Shown: positions 37,644-47,246, counted from the stretch's first letter. The stretch is 64,000 nucleotides of DNA from Chroococcidiopsis sp. CCMEE 29 (GCF_023558375.1 NZ_CP083761.1:3894501-3958500); one strand, 5' to 3'. Made by a program: numbers and translations. Notes: generated by a model from the letters alone, not told the origin.

Positions 37644-38606
37644 CTAACTAACCGTAGCTGGCACTCGTGGCTCTAGGTCTTGGAACAATGGTGTACTCAA
37701 ATAGCGCTCGCCAAAGCTGGGCTGAATCATCACAATCAATTTCCCCTGATTTTCTGGACGCTGGGCAACACGAATCGCCGCACACAACGCTGCACCTGAG
37801 GAGATACCAGATAATAGCCCTTCTTCTCGTGCTAGACGCCGACCATAAGCGATCGCTTCATCATCAGTGACGCTGATCACTTCATCAATCAAGTCAACTT
37901 TGAGAACTTGAGGAATAAATCCAGCCCCAATGCCTTGAATTTTGTGCGGTCCCGGGCGACCCCCTACCAAAACTGGACTATTGGTAGGTTCGACGGCAAC
38001 TATTTTAAAACTTGGCTTTCGTGGCTTGATGACCTCTGCTACACCTGTGATTGTGCCACCCGTGCCGACCCCAGCCACCATAATATCCACCTGCCCGTCT
38101 GTATCCTCCCAGATTTCCTCTGCTGTAGTTTCCCGGTGAACCTGTGGATTGGCAGGGTTACGAAACTGTTGCAGCATGTAAGCATTCGGGGTTGTCTCTA
38201 CAATTGCCTGTGCCCGTCGAATCGCGCCGCTCATGCCTTCAATTCCTGGTGTCAGTTCCAGTTCGGCTCCATAAGCACGTAACATTGCCCGCCGCTCAGC
38301 GCTCATTGTTTCTGGCATCGTTAAAATTAACTGATACCCTTTTGCGGCTGCTGCCATTGCTAAGGCAATTCCTGTATTTCCTGAAGTCGGTTCAACCAGG
38401 ATCGTCTTGCCAGGAGCAATCAGCCCTTCCTGCTCCGCTGCATTAATCATGCTGACACCAATTCGATCCTTGACCGAAGCCGCTGGATTCATACTCTCCA
38501 ATTTCACGACAATTTGAGCGACACAACCCTCGGCTTGGGGGATGCGGTTCAGCTGTACTAAGGGAGTACGACCAATTAATTCTGTAATGTCATGGGCAAT
38601 ACGCAT
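37644..38606 (-). CDS. cysK: cysteine synthase A (O-acetylserine sulfhydrylase)
   Basis: A 320-residue PLP enzyme. [11 protein letters not shown] holds the PLP-binding Lys, [11 protein letters not shown] the Asn-containing substrate loop, [10 protein letters not shown] the phosphate cradle, and [12 protein letters not shown] the C-terminal motif. It makes cysteine from O-acetylserine and sulfide. An Rrf2-family regulator lies just upstream on the same strand, which suggests control by sulfur or cysteine status. Confidence 0.95.
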   Translation of the reverse strand: MRIAHDITELIGRTPLVQLNRIPQAEGCVAQIVVKLESMNPAASVKDRIGVSMINAAEQEGLIAPGKTILVEPTSGNTGIALAMAAAAKGYQLILTMPETMSAERRAMLRAYGAELELTPGIEGMSGAIRRAQAIVETTPNAYMLQQFRNPANPQVHRETTAEEIWEDTDGQVDIMVAGVGTGGTITGVAEVIKPRKPSFKIVAVEPTNSPVLVGGRPGPHKIQGIGAGFIPQVLKVDLIDEVISVTDDEAIAYGRRLAREEGLLSGISSGAALCAAIRVAQRPENQGKLIVMIQPSFGERYLSTPLFQDLEPRVPATVS

Positions 38607-38648
38607 GGCTTTAAAAAAAGTATGAAGTATGAAGGATAAATTCAGCCT

Positions 38649-39086
38649 TTAGATGTAGTACATGATGTCCAACTGCCGTCTAGCAGCTCGCTGCTCACAC
38701 AGATCCTGGAGTGTATACTTTTGCAAGACTGAGTTAGCTGCTTGATGTGCTTCTTGCCAGATTTCCTGAACCACAGCACTCTCTACAGTTTTAGGCTTAG
38801 CTTTGTCTTCAGACGATCTAGAGTCTAGCCCCTCTAAGCAGCCCAAAACCTCCAGCAGTGTAATTTTCCAAGGTTCTCGTGCCAAGATGTAACCTCCCTT
38901 TGCCCCCCGTTGACTCTTAACCACACCTCCTCGCCTTAACGTCGCCAACAATTGTTCCAAATAGCGGTCTGGTATATTTTGTTGTGCCGCAATTTGCCGG
39001 ATTTGCAAGGGTTCGCCGATCTGGTAGTGAGTTGCCAACTCTAACAGGGCAAGCAGCGCATATTCTGATTTACACGAAAGTTCCAC
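38649..39086 (-). CDS. Rrf2 family transcriptional regulator
   Basis: A 145-residue regulator. MELSCKSEYALLALLELA opens the winged helix, IPDRYLEQLLATLRRGGVVKSQRGAKGGY is the recognition and wing region. The three clustered Cys that hold an iron-sulfur cluster in IscR are not present; only single Cys are seen. That fits CymR-like members, which act with cysteine synthase. It lies directly upstream of cysK. Confidence 0.87.
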   Translation of the reverse strand: MELSCKSEYALLALLELATHYQIGEPLQIRQIAAQQNIPDRYLEQLLATLRRGGVVKSQRGAKGGYILAREPWKITLLEVLGCLEGLDSRSSEDKAKPKTVESAVVQEIWQEAHQAANSVLQKYTLQDLCEQRAARRQLDIMYYI

Positions 39087-39175
39087 AGGCCAGATCTAAA
39101 TATTATCAGGATTACCAGCTCTTCTTTAGTATACTCCGGTTCTCCACTGGGGTTTGTTAGTTTCGCCAACTGAAT

Positions 39176-39200
39176 AAAAAACCCCGCTTAGTAGCGGGGT
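39176..39200 (-). terminator. Rho-independent terminator after the porin gene
   Basis: Read on the minus strand, ACCCCGCT, a four-base loop and AGCGGGGT are followed by TTTTT. It lies 34 bases after the porin stop. Confidence 0.9.
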
Positions 39201-39233
39201 GGAATTACGTTCGTAACTTAAGCTTGATCCGAC

Positions 39234-41288
39234 TTAGAAGTTGAATGTTGTTCGGAGTGTACCAATCACAACATCATCGTTAGCATCGTTTTGACCAGGA
39301 GCAGTTAACCAGATCACACCAGGGGTGATTGAGATGTTATCTGTCAGCTGATATCTGTAGAAGCCTTCAATGTGATAACCGTAATCGCGGCTAAAGTTTC
39401 CTACCCCAGGAGCATCAAGACTTCTTAGGGTTGGTTCTATACCAGCGAAAATTCCCAACAGGTTGCCCTGCTTACCTAGATCGGGGAAAGCTAACCCAGC
39501 CCCATAGGTCCAGATATCACCGTTACCGCGACCAATTAGTGTGGCGTTAGTATAAGTACCGAACCCGCTGAGTGATATACCATCAGTTAGGCGGAGTGCA
39601 GCTGAAACACCGTAGGAGTTAGTTACAAGTGGCACATCTGCACCAGGCAGCAGTAATGACGGGTTATTGGCTAGAGTCGTACCGACAACTGGAGTACCAA
39701 TACCTTGGCTAGCAGAACCACCAATATCGAAGATTCCGTCACCCGCGTTGTGGTAAGCGTGGACATAAGTGGCAGCTAGCGCTAAGCGATCGCCAAAATT
39801 GAAATTCAACTGTGCCAGACCAGCGTAGTCACCGTTGAACAGACCAAAGTTTGGCGCAGGTTCATTGGCATTATCTGCTAAAAAGCCCACGGTTAGAGAA
39901 CTTGGTCTGAGAATGCCACCTTCACCAAAGGCAAGAGTTACTGCTCCACCTGCACCACCACCGATCCGGAAAATGGGGTTTTCTTGAGCAAAGGTAGAAA
40001 GAGCACCTCTACCGCCGTCGTAGTCCTCAAAATAAGGGTTGACGGTAGCAGCATAATCGCTATGAATTCCCCCAACAGCGGCAAGGTAACCGCGTGAATT
40101 ACCAAGTAGCGGGAAGTCGTATGCTACCCAGTCGATGGCGACATCGTTGTCAGTATTGGGTGTGATGTTGAAGGTTTGTTGACCCTCAAATGTGCCAACG
40201 TCCCCTATGCCAGGTACGACGGTACCTGGGATAGCAAAGGGTATAGCATTACCAGCTGTCAGCCGGGTATGCAATACATCTCTCCCCGTAAAGCTGGTTT
40301 GCAGGTCTAAACGTACTCGATTTTGCAGAACCGTGTTGTTAACGTCGTTAACTTGCTCACCAAAGGTATCGGTGACTGCTGCAATTACCTCACCAACTAG
40401 CTTGGTGGTAGTAGAGAACTGGTTTGCTTCCAGTTCTGCCGTTACGGCTTCTAAGGAATCTACCCGACCCCGTAAAGTGGCTAGTTCTGCAGCGAACTCT
40501 TCTTGGAGTCGTTGCAGGGTAGCTAAGTCTTCACGGCGAACTAAATCAGCGGTACCGGCAGCAATTAGTTCATTGACACGATCAAGGGCAGCATTCAAGC
40601 CAGCAGCAAACTCGTAGCGAGTCATCGCCCGGTTTCCCCGGAATGTTCCATCCGGATACCCAGCAATCACACCATAGCGCTCTACCAGAGATTGCAGCGC
40701 CTGGAATGCCCAGTCTGTTGGTTGAACGTCAGTTAGCTGAGTAACCGATGTAACCTGATCCAGCGAGGTGTTGTTTTGACCTTCGTTGCTGTAGCGGTTA
40801 ACTTCGTCCAAAGTATTGGGAGAAGTATTAGCTGGGGAAGTCGCTGGAGCTTGTGTAGGTGTCGTTGGCATTTGAGCCACGACTGTTGCTTGCTTATCAA
40901 CAATCAGTTTTTCAACTGGTGTTACAGCAGTCTGTGTCAGATTTTCCGGCTGAGAGATTGCCGCTTGTGGCATTACCTCAAGTGTTTCTACCACCTGAGT
41001 TGGTGCATCAATACGGTTGGCGAGCGCTTGAGGCTCAGATTCGGTTTTCGCAGCGCTGACATTTACGGGCGCTGTATCCAGTACCTTTAGCGCCTCAGCG
41101 TTAATTGGCGTATTGGGAGCGATCGCTACTAAATCAGCTTCTGGGACTTCCGTCTCTTTGGCTTCTGGTTGAGGAACTCCAACCGTAGTTGTTGGCGTTG
41201 TTACTGCAATTGCCGAGGATGAGACAACCAAAGTTGCTCCGAAAATAGCAGGACTCAGCAGCAGAGATTTCCACAATATTTTAGACAT
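39234..41288 (-). CDS. SLH-domain outer-membrane porin (OprB-like)
   Basis: The start is taken at the ATG at 41288, preceded by AGAGGA; a GTG at 41306 is also in frame. The protein of about 684 residues has a signal peptide (LLLSPAIFGATLVVSSSAIA). A Pro/Thr/Val-rich linker follows, then an SLH domain (about 190-250: WAFQALQSLVERYGVIAGYPDGTFRGN). A short coiled coil (LQRLQEEFAAELATL) comes next, and a beta-barrel ends in aromatic Phe (RTTFNF). The SLH domain binds peptidoglycan. Cyanobacterial homologues pass ions, iron or sugars. Confidence 0.92.
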   Translation of the reverse strand: MSKILWKSLLLSPAIFGATLVVSSSAIAVTTPTTTVGVPQPEAKETEVPEADLVAIAPNTPINAEALKVLDTAPVNVSAAKTESEPQALANRIDAPTQVVETLEVMPQAAISQPENLTQTAVTPVEKLIVDKQATVVAQMPTTPTQAPATSPANTSPNTLDEVNRYSNEGQNNTSLDQVTSVTQLTDVQPTDWAFQALQSLVERYGVIAGYPDGTFRGNRAMTRYEFAAGLNAALDRVNELIAAGTADLVRREDLATLQRLQEEFAAELATLRGRVDSLEAVTAELEANQFSTTTKLVGEVIAAVTDTFGEQVNDVNNTVLQNRVRLDLQTSFTGRDVLHTRLTAGNAIPFAIPGTVVPGIGDVGTFEGQQTFNITPNTDNDVAIDWVAYDFPLLGNSRGYLAAVGGIHSDYAATVNPYFEDYDGGRGALSTFAQENPIFRIGGGAGGAVTLAFGEGGILRPSSLTVGFLADNANEPAPNFGLFNGDYAGLAQLNFNFGDRLALAATYVHAYHNAGDGIFDIGGSASQGIGTPVVGTTLANNPSLLLPGADVPLVTNSYGVSAALRLTDGISLSGFGTYTNATLIGRGNGDIWTYGAGLAFPDLGKQGNLLGIFAGIEPTLRSLDAPGVGNFSRDYGYHIEGFYRYQLTDNISITPGVIWLTAPGQNDANDDVVIGTLRTTFNF

Positions 41289-41308
41289 CTTTCCTCTTAT
41301 CCTCACAC

Positions 41309-41877
41309 CTTTTATAGATAAAGAGATTGGCTTTGCCTATTACTTACAAGAAATAAGACGGCTTGTTGGTACCTGTGGAGTAGGTACTCCTAATTATTTT
41401 AGAGTTTAACTCTAATTTTTCCTACCTCAATACCTAAAAACTGACAGTTAATAAATTGGCACTGACTGACTGCCTCTAAGTGATATTTCTCAAGGTATAT
41501 GACAAAGACCCTCCTATAATGGTAAGCGAAAGGAATAAATGTACCTTTAAAGCCCCATATCTAAAAGGCGAGACATGCAACCCCTTGCTGCCAGCTAGCC
41601 TGCATCGTATGTTCTATGGCAGTTGAACGAACAATCTGCACGTTCTACCTTAGAGCTTAGAAGATTTTACTCACTCCGTAGTACTTGTTTAAAAATACTA
41701 CTTCTGGAAGAAACCTTCTAGCCTTATTATTTTCTTGAAGAGGACGCGGGGACGGGGAGACATTACAGATGGAGTCAGAATCTCCATCTGTAATGGAGCC
41801 ACTGAAAGACAAGCTTTCAGTGAGGGATTGTGACCCTGGAATGCCCTGCATCCGGCGCGGTTTTGGAACATTGTAAT
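41309..41877. other. intergenic region with two adjacent perfect hairpins
   Basis: No gene is seen. A 13-bp perfect stem ATTACAGATGGAG/CTCCATCTGTAAT (41762-41774, 41782-41794, 7-base loop) is followed 5 bases later by a 9-bp stem CACTGAAAG/CTTTCAGTG (41800-41808, 41814-41822, 5-base loop). They lie next to an IS1 relic and may be part of it or a structured RNA. Confidence 0.6.
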
Positions 41878-42282
41878 GTGATGAAGCCTAGTGATTTGTG
41901 GGGAATATAAAGGTAACAAGCAATGGATTTGGTTAGCCCTAGATGTGGTGACTGGAGAAATTGTCGAACTCTACATAGGAAGTTGAGCAAGAGTTGCTGC
42001 TCAAGTACTGTGGAAGTCTCTGCCTGGAATCTATCAGCAGTACGCTATTTGGTACACAGATTTTTGGGAATCTTAATGAAAAAGTTATCCCCACTCAGCG
42101 GCATAGAGCCGTTGGTCAGGAAACGGGGTTAACAAGTTATATCGAGAGATTTAACAATACTATGCGCCGAAGAATCTCGCCTTTAGTTCAGACAAAGATT
42201 ATCTCTTTCTAAGAAGCTGGAAAACCATATAGGAGCTATTTGGTATTTTATTCATCACGATAATTCATCATTACCTGGTTAG
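41878..42282 (+). pseudogene. IS1 family transposase relic
   Basis: Pieces in shifted frames spell an IS1-type DDE transposase: NKQWIWLALDVVTGEIVEL, then an in-frame TGA where an Arg is expected, AAQVLWKSLPGIYQQYAIW, YTDFWES, a frameshift, HRAVGQETGLTSYIERF, and after another shift SKKLENHIGAIWYFIHH to a TAG at 42280. The N-terminal part is gone and stops are present, so it is inactive. Confidence 0.8.
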
Positions 42283-42335
42283 GACTACCCAAATGGATAC
42301 TCTGAACCTGCCCCTCCTGGCGGCACCAGTTACTC

Positions 42336-42359
42336 AATCCAAAATCTAAAATCCAAATT
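42336..42359. repeat. dispersed AT-rich repeat copy
   Basis: AATCCAAAATCTAAAATCCA, same family as the copy at 18164. Confidence 0.75.
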
Positions 42360-42497
42360 TCGTATATCACTCTGCTCTGGAATCCAAGATTTTCTCTATC
42401 AAACTGCCCATAACACTAAAATCTATCCAGAAGTTAGAAGATATAACTTGAGAAATTGGGTATTGTGTTGCCAGTTTCTACAGGATGAGAAAGAACC

Positions 42498-43211
42498 GTG
42501 GTTCCTCTGCGCGATGATAATCCCACGGCAGTTACCCCATATGTTACCTATGGGTTGATTGCTGCCAACGTCCTTGTTTTTTTGTTTGAATTGTCTCTAC
42601 CGCCACAACAATTGGATGCGTTTTTCCATCTGGCGGCAGTAGTGCCGCGCGAACTATCGGCTAGCTTTGCTGGTATTTCGGTCAATCAGCCAGTGCCAGA
42701 GTGGGCAACATTGATTTCTTCCCAATTCCTCCACGGCGGTTTTTTGCATCTAGCCGGGAATATGTGGTTTTTGTGGATTTTTGGTAACAACGTTGAAGAC
42801 CGCTTGGGTCACGTAAGATATTTGTTCTTCTATCTTGCCTGCGGTGTTCTGGCAACATTAGCCCAATGGTTCTTTTCACAAACGTCTGGGATTCCTTCCT
42901 TAGGTGCTAGTGGAGCGATCGCTGGAGTTCTGGGTGCCTATGTTCTTCGCTTCCCGCAAATTGAGGTGCTAACCTTAATTCCCTTAGGGATATTTTTTAC
43001 GACTGTACGAGTCCCTGCGGTCTTCTTTCTAGGATTTTGGTTTATTCAACAAGCCTTATACGGTATTACTAGCTTAGAGGCTCGCACTAACATTGGTATG
43101 GAAAGTGGCGGTATTGCCTATTGGGCACATGCGGGTGGCTTCGTTGTTGGAGCAATTCTCGGTCCACTGCTAGGGTTGCTTGAGCCAAAATCAAGAGAAG
43201 AAACTTTGTAA
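42498..43211 (+). CDS. rhomboid family intramembrane serine protease (copy 1)
   Basis: Starts at GTG, giving MVPLRDDNPTAVTPYVTY. The 237-residue protein has six to seven membrane segments. LHGGFLHLAGNMWFLWIFGNNVEDRLG is the conserved loop and segment 2, SLGASGAIAGVLGAY holds the catalytic Ser in GxSG, and YWAHAGGFVVGA holds the catalytic His. It cleaves membrane proteins within the bilayer. A close paralogue lies 243 bases downstream. Confidence 0.9.
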   Translation: MVPLRDDNPTAVTPYVTYGLIAANVLVFLFELSLPPQQLDAFFHLAAVVPRELSASFAGISVNQPVPEWATLISSQFLHGGFLHLAGNMWFLWIFGNNVEDRLGHVRYLFFYLACGVLATLAQWFFSQTSGIPSLGASGAIAGVLGAYVLRFPQIEVLTLIPLGIFFTTVRVPAVFFLGFWFIQQALYGITSLEARTNIGMESGGIAYWAHAGGFVVGAILGPLLGLLEPKSREETL

Positions 43212-43454
43212 AGGCAAAATGTAAAGGGGGAATAAATAATTTTTTCCTCTTTACATTATTCTTTTCAAGTGCCTACAAAACTGATGGTTATTATGAAATA
43301 AATTATCTTTGATTCAAGAGAATAGTTTTTTTATCTTTAAATCGGCATACTTTTACTAATGCTAATAATGTCCATAGATTGAATGCGTTAGAGTGCTTAA
43401 AGCTAACTTTAATCGGCTATATTTTAGTTAACTAATAAATCAGGAAAAACACCA

Positions 43455-44150
43455 GTGGTACCTCTGCGAGATAATAACCCAATAACAATCACACCGTATG
43501 TCACCTATGCATTGATTGGTGCCAATATCTTTGTTTTTCTTTATCAACTAACTCTGACCCCAGCAGAATTGGAACAGTTTTTCCGCTCTGCGGCAGTGGT
43601 ACCTTGCCAACTATCGGCTACTTGTCCTATCCCTGCTAATCAAGGATTACCAGAGTGGATGACTCTATTTACATCTCAATTTCTGCATGGGGGTTTTTTG
43701 CACATAGCGGGAAACATGTTGTTTCTGTGGATTTTTGGTAACAACATTGAAGACCGCTTGGGGCATGTAAAGTATTTAATTTTTTATCTAGCCTGCGGTG
43801 CTTTAGCAGCACTGACCCAGTGGTTCTTTTCCCAGAGTTCCACCATTCCTTCTCTCGGTGCTAGTGGGGCGATCGCTGGAGTCATGGGGGCATACATTCT
43901 CTGCTTCCCACGCGCCCAAATTCTGACCTTAATTCCCTTAGGATTTTTCATCACCACAGTGCGACTCCCTGCCATCTTCTTTTTGGGATTTTGGTTTGTT
44001 CAGCAAGCCTTCTACGGAGTTGCCGACTTACAGGCGCGCAGCAATATTGGCATGGAGAGTGGCGGCGTTGCCTATTGGGCGCACGCAGGCGGTTTCGTTT
44101 TCGGAGCAATTCTCGGTCCCCTGTTGGGTTTGTTTAAGGGTAGCCGCTAA
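43455..44150 (+). CDS. rhomboid family intramembrane serine protease (copy 2)
   Basis: A 231-residue paralogue of the preceding gene, also starting at GTG (MVPLRDNNPITITPYVTY). GASGAIAGVMGAY and WAHAGGFVFGA hold Ser and His. The two are alike along their length, with differences in the first loop, where this copy has two Cys (VPCQLSATCPIP) absent from copy 1. That loop could change substrate choice. Confidence 0.9.
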   Translation: MVPLRDNNPITITPYVTYALIGANIFVFLYQLTLTPAELEQFFRSAAVVPCQLSATCPIPANQGLPEWMTLFTSQFLHGGFLHIAGNMLFLWIFGNNIEDRLGHVKYLIFYLACGALAALTQWFFSQSSTIPSLGASGAIAGVMGAYILCFPRAQILTLIPLGFFITTVRLPAIFFLGFWFVQQAFYGVADLQARSNIGMESGGVAYWAHAGGFVFGAILGPLLGLFKGSR

Positions 44151-44331
44151 ACTGCTCAGCCATCATTTAGATGGGTAAGCAACAGATCTAGCTTGTGAAT
44201 GACGATTTCCTGATAGAAGAGAGCTCTCTAACATTCAACGGCAAACCCTCGCTGCTTTTCAAGTTAACTATTTACAGGAGTTGGCATATGTTCGTCTGGC
44301 ACAATAATTTGTAGTTGATAATTGTATCACT

Positions 44332-44379
44332 TTCTACATAATCAGCCCCTATTATGTAGAAGGCAGATTTTGATCTGCC
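44332..44379. repeat. two adjacent hairpins
   Basis: TTCTACATAAT/ATTATGTAGAA (11-bp stem, 8-base loop) is followed with no gap by GGCAGAT/ATCTGCC (7-bp stem, 4-base loop). They lie between a rhomboid gene and a hydrolase gene. No long T-run follows. Confidence 0.6.
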
Positions 44380-44410
44380 GCTACCTTTCATCTTTGCTTT
44401 AAAACCTGTA

Positions 44411-45667
44411 ATGGTTAATAAGCTTAAAACCCGACACAATCAAGTTTTGTTGGCTCTGCTAGTTGCCTTGAGTATAGTAGCTGCGATCTTCATCTCTCCC
44501 GCATCTTACTCTCAGCCCTCCTCTAAAATTGCCCCGCCTGCTCTCAGTTCTTTACGGCAAAATCAAACTGGGTACGAGTTGCGGGGTGTCTGGCTGACGA
44601 ATATTGATAGTGATGTGCTGTTTCAACGCGATCGCCTTAGTACTGCCTTGCAACGTTTGCACGAGCTGAACTTTAACACTGTCTATCCTACAGTTTGGAA
44701 TTGGGGATATACCCTCTACCCCAGCCGCGTGGCAAAAAGGGAGATCGGGCGATCGCTCGATCCAACGCCAGGATTGCAACGGCGAGACATCCTTAAAGAA
44801 GTTGTCCAGCAAGGACATCAAAAAGGCATAGGTGTCATCCCCTGGTTTGAATTTGGCTTTATGGCACCTGCTGATTCTGCATTAGCTAAGCGCCACCCGG
44901 ATTGGCTCACCAGCCGCCGTGACGGTACGCGGATTTGGAAAGAAGGCACACACGACCGAGTTTGGCTCAATCCTTTTCACCCAAAGGTGCAGCAGTTTAT
45001 CAAAAGTTTAATTATCGAAATTGCCAGTAACTACGATATCGATGGCATTCAATTCGATGACCACTTCGGCTTGCCATCTGAGTTAGGATACGATGCCTTC
45101 ACCGTTAAGTTATATCAGGTAGAACATCAAGGTAAACGTCCGCCCAATAATTCTCAAGATCCTGAATGGCTAAGCTGGCGAGCTGACAAAATTACCCAAT
45201 TTATGCAGCAGGTGTTTAAGGAAGTTAAAGTTCGTAAACCCAACTGCCTCTTATCTGTGGCTCCTAATCCGCAAAGTATTTCTTACAAATTGTTTTTAGC
45301 AGACTGGGAGAGATGGGAACGGCAGGGGCTAATTGAAGAACTAATCTTGCAGGTGTATCGGGATGACCTAAACCTATTTATCAGCGAATTGGGGTATCCA
45401 GAAGTACAAGCAGCACGGCGGCACATTCCAGTGAGTATCGGCATTTTGTCTGGACTGAAAGATCGGCACGTTCCTGCCAGACAAATTCAAAATCAAGTAG
45501 CGGCGGTTCGCCAAAGAGGTTTTGCTGGAGTTTCTTTCTTTTTCTACGAAACTCTATGGAATCTCACGAAAGAACAGTCAACGGAGCGTCAGACTGTCTT
45601 CCGCAGAATATTTCCAGCTTCAGTAGAGCGACCAAATCTTTTGAATGGCTGGACACCAACTAGTTAG
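44411..45667 (+). CDS. glycoside hydrolase-like family 10 (GHL10) secreted protein
   Basis: A 418-residue protein. A signal peptide or anchor lies at about residues 12-34. ELRGVWLTNIDSDVLF opens the GHL10 (DUF187) TIM-barrel domain, with NFNTVYPTVWNWG, GVIPWFEFGF, VWLNPFHPKVQQF and YDIDGIQFDDHFGLP, where the paired Asp are candidate catalytic residues. These proteins probably act on glycans outside the cell. The fold assignment is strong; the substrate is unknown. Confidence 0.87.
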   Translation: MVNKLKTRHNQVLLALLVALSIVAAIFISPASYSQPSSKIAPPALSSLRQNQTGYELRGVWLTNIDSDVLFQRDRLSTALQRLHELNFNTVYPTVWNWGYTLYPSRVAKREIGRSLDPTPGLQRRDILKEVVQQGHQKGIGVIPWFEFGFMAPADSALAKRHPDWLTSRRDGTRIWKEGTHDRVWLNPFHPKVQQFIKSLIIEIASNYDIDGIQFDDHFGLPSELGYDAFTVKLYQVEHQGKRPPNNSQDPEWLSWRADKITQFMQQVFKEVKVRKPNCLLSVAPNPQSISYKLFLADWERWERQGLIEELILQVYRDDLNLFISELGYPEVQAARRHIPVSIGILSGLKDRHVPARQIQNQVAAVRQRGFAGVSFFFYETLWNLTKEQSTERQTVFRRIFPASVERPNLLNGWTPTS

Positions 45668-45708
45668 AGAGCAGGGGAGAAATCCAAAATCTAACACTCT
45701 TTCTCACT

Positions 45709-46664
45709 CTAGGCGGAGGAGAATAGGAAATCCTTGTATTCTGAGGAGGAGGGAATAACACCTCGCCTTCGATTCATTAAAGCAATTAGTGTTAGAAAAC
45801 CAATCGCTAGATGTGAAATTGGCAATCTGATTAGCCAAGGCTTCATTAAATTAAAGAAAGTAACCGGTTGAATGACTAAGCCTAAATTATTCAGCAGATT
45901 CTTCCCGCCTTGAGCCTTGTCCCACCACTCATGCTCTCTAAATTTATCCCCAACTGGGTCTATTGGTTGGTTTACACCTTGAGCGACAGTATTGTTCAAA
46001 ACTTGAGAGTCAAGACTGACCATGAGATCAGCGCTGATTACTATTTCCCACCACTTTTGGATTTGGGAAGAGTTGGTAAGGCGAAAATCTGCCCATCCCA
46101 GTTCATTTTTGCTTTGTTTTAGTCCCTACTCAACCCAGTTTCTATATCCAGCCAAATTTCTAACATCTTTGTACTTAACTGCGGGAATTTTAGTCATCAG
46201 ATACCAGGTGGAATTTTCAGGTAAAGTTTCCGGGTCAGTAGTTACTTGCCAATACTCAATTGGCTGCCGTTTACGGAATACTATTTCCCTTATCTACCGT
46301 TTTTCTTGCTTGCCATCAGAAAATATCCGGTTGTACGCTCGCCACCGATTAGAGCTGACTTTCTGAGCTTGTGGTAACCATACTCCATGATTAGTGCGAA
46401 TCGCGACTCCAAAGTCTAGTTGCAATTTGCACAACACACTAATGAAGTTGCTATCCCTCTCCCCCTACAGACTATCCTTTGTTCGTTGTTTAATCCCACC
46501 ACACGAGCTATCGCTGGTAGTGTTTTACGCTTAATATCTGAAATCATCCCCACGTGAAGATACTTAAACGCCTCAAAACTCCTAACTTCTGGAAATAGCG
46601 CTCTATCCCATTCACACTAATCATCCACAACTTTTATCGTTTCGGCAGGCTCTGTTGGCTCAAC
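45709..46664 (-). pseudogene. IS701 family transposase relic
   Basis: Minus-strand fragments spell an IS701/IS4-type transposase: FEAFKYLHVGMISDIKRKTL, PAIARVVGLNNEQ, then a gap, HGVWLPQAQKVRSNRWRAY, an in-frame TAG after SDGKQEKR, FRKRQPIEYWQVTTDPE, and finally FRLTNSSQIQKWWEIVIS and LMVSLDSQVLNNTVAQ. The middle is deleted and stops or shifts are present. No intact inverted ends were identified. Confidence 0.75.
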
Positions 46665-46845
46665 CATATACTAGGTTAGGCTTTGCAGCACTTTACTCTG
46701 TTATTATCTTACCAGAATGATGAAAGCTTCCCCAGAAGCAATCGTGCTCGTTATGTATAAAAGATTTGAGCTAATTCCCAGCCCCCTAGTGAGGTGGTTT
46801 CTTAGGAGAGCGTTAATTTGTAGCTTGCCTAAACGAAAATGGTAG

Positions 46846-46884
46846 TGATAAAAATGCCCTCCAGATTTAGCATCGGGAGGGCAT
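46846..46884 (-). terminator. terminator-like hairpin of tandem unit B
   Basis: On the minus strand ATGCCCTCC, a 13-base loop and GGAGGGCAT are followed by TTTTTATCACTA. The same arrangement recurs at 47012-47053. Confidence 0.75.
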
Positions 46885-46978
46885 AGCGATAAGTTGGGTG
46901 TGAGGAGCAAGCATTTGTTTGTTTGCTGATCTCAAGTTAAGTGGTAGATATGACAGCCCAATGACAATCAGATGACAA
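46846..46978 (-). ncRNA. candidate small RNA unit B
   Basis: The unit opens with three 7-bp direct repeats, TTGTCAT-CTGA-TTGTCAT-TGGG-CTGTCAT on the minus strand (46950-46978), spaced as in PhoB-type Pho boxes. About 65 bases follow with no open frame, then the hairpin and T-run. A TATAAT lies upstream near 46990. Unit A has the same order of parts. Transcription is inferred. Confidence 0.4.
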
Positions 46979-47011
46979 TTCTGTGAAATTATAGGGCAAA
47001 GGTAACTTTTA

Positions 47012-47053
47012 GTGATAAAAATGCCCTCCCGCTCTAATGGCTTGGGAGGGCAT
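47012..47053 (-). terminator. terminator-like hairpin of tandem unit A
   Basis: ATGCCCTCCC, a 13-base loop and GGGAGGGCAT are followed on the minus strand by TTTTATCACTA. The stem differs from unit B by one added pair and the loop sequence is unrelated. Confidence 0.75.
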
Positions 47054-47139
47054 CAATTAGGCTTAATCCGGCATGAGGAAGCAGCACCATGTCTGCTCAA
47101 AACTAACTGTAAGCATTAAATGTGACAAAGCTGAGACAA
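47012..47139 (-). ncRNA. candidate small RNA unit A
   Basis: It opens with TTGTCTC-AGCT-TTGTCAC on the minus strand (47122-47139), again 7-bp repeats with 4-base spacing, then about 70 bases with parts matching unit B (GCTGCTTCCTCA against GCTTGCTCCTCA), then the hairpin. It lies about 110 bases after the stop of the Pro/Thr repeat gene, so it might instead be that gene's 3' end. Confidence 0.4.
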
Positions 47140-47246
47140 AAACACAATATACTGTGATATCTCAGAGCGCGGGTGCGATCGCTTTGTGGGTGAGCCAGTT
47201 TTAGTACTGCTCCCCAGCAAGGGCTGAGGAGTATCCGCATAAGCTT

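Noticed and set aside
46704-46910. Minus-strand frame of 68 codons
   Set aside because: It crosses the terminator-like hairpin of unit B, and its sequence follows the hairpin rather than a protein pattern.
46950-47139. CRISPR-like or iteron repeats
   Set aside because: Only two or three 7-bp repeats per cluster with 4-base spacers, too short for CRISPR; no replication gene nearby.
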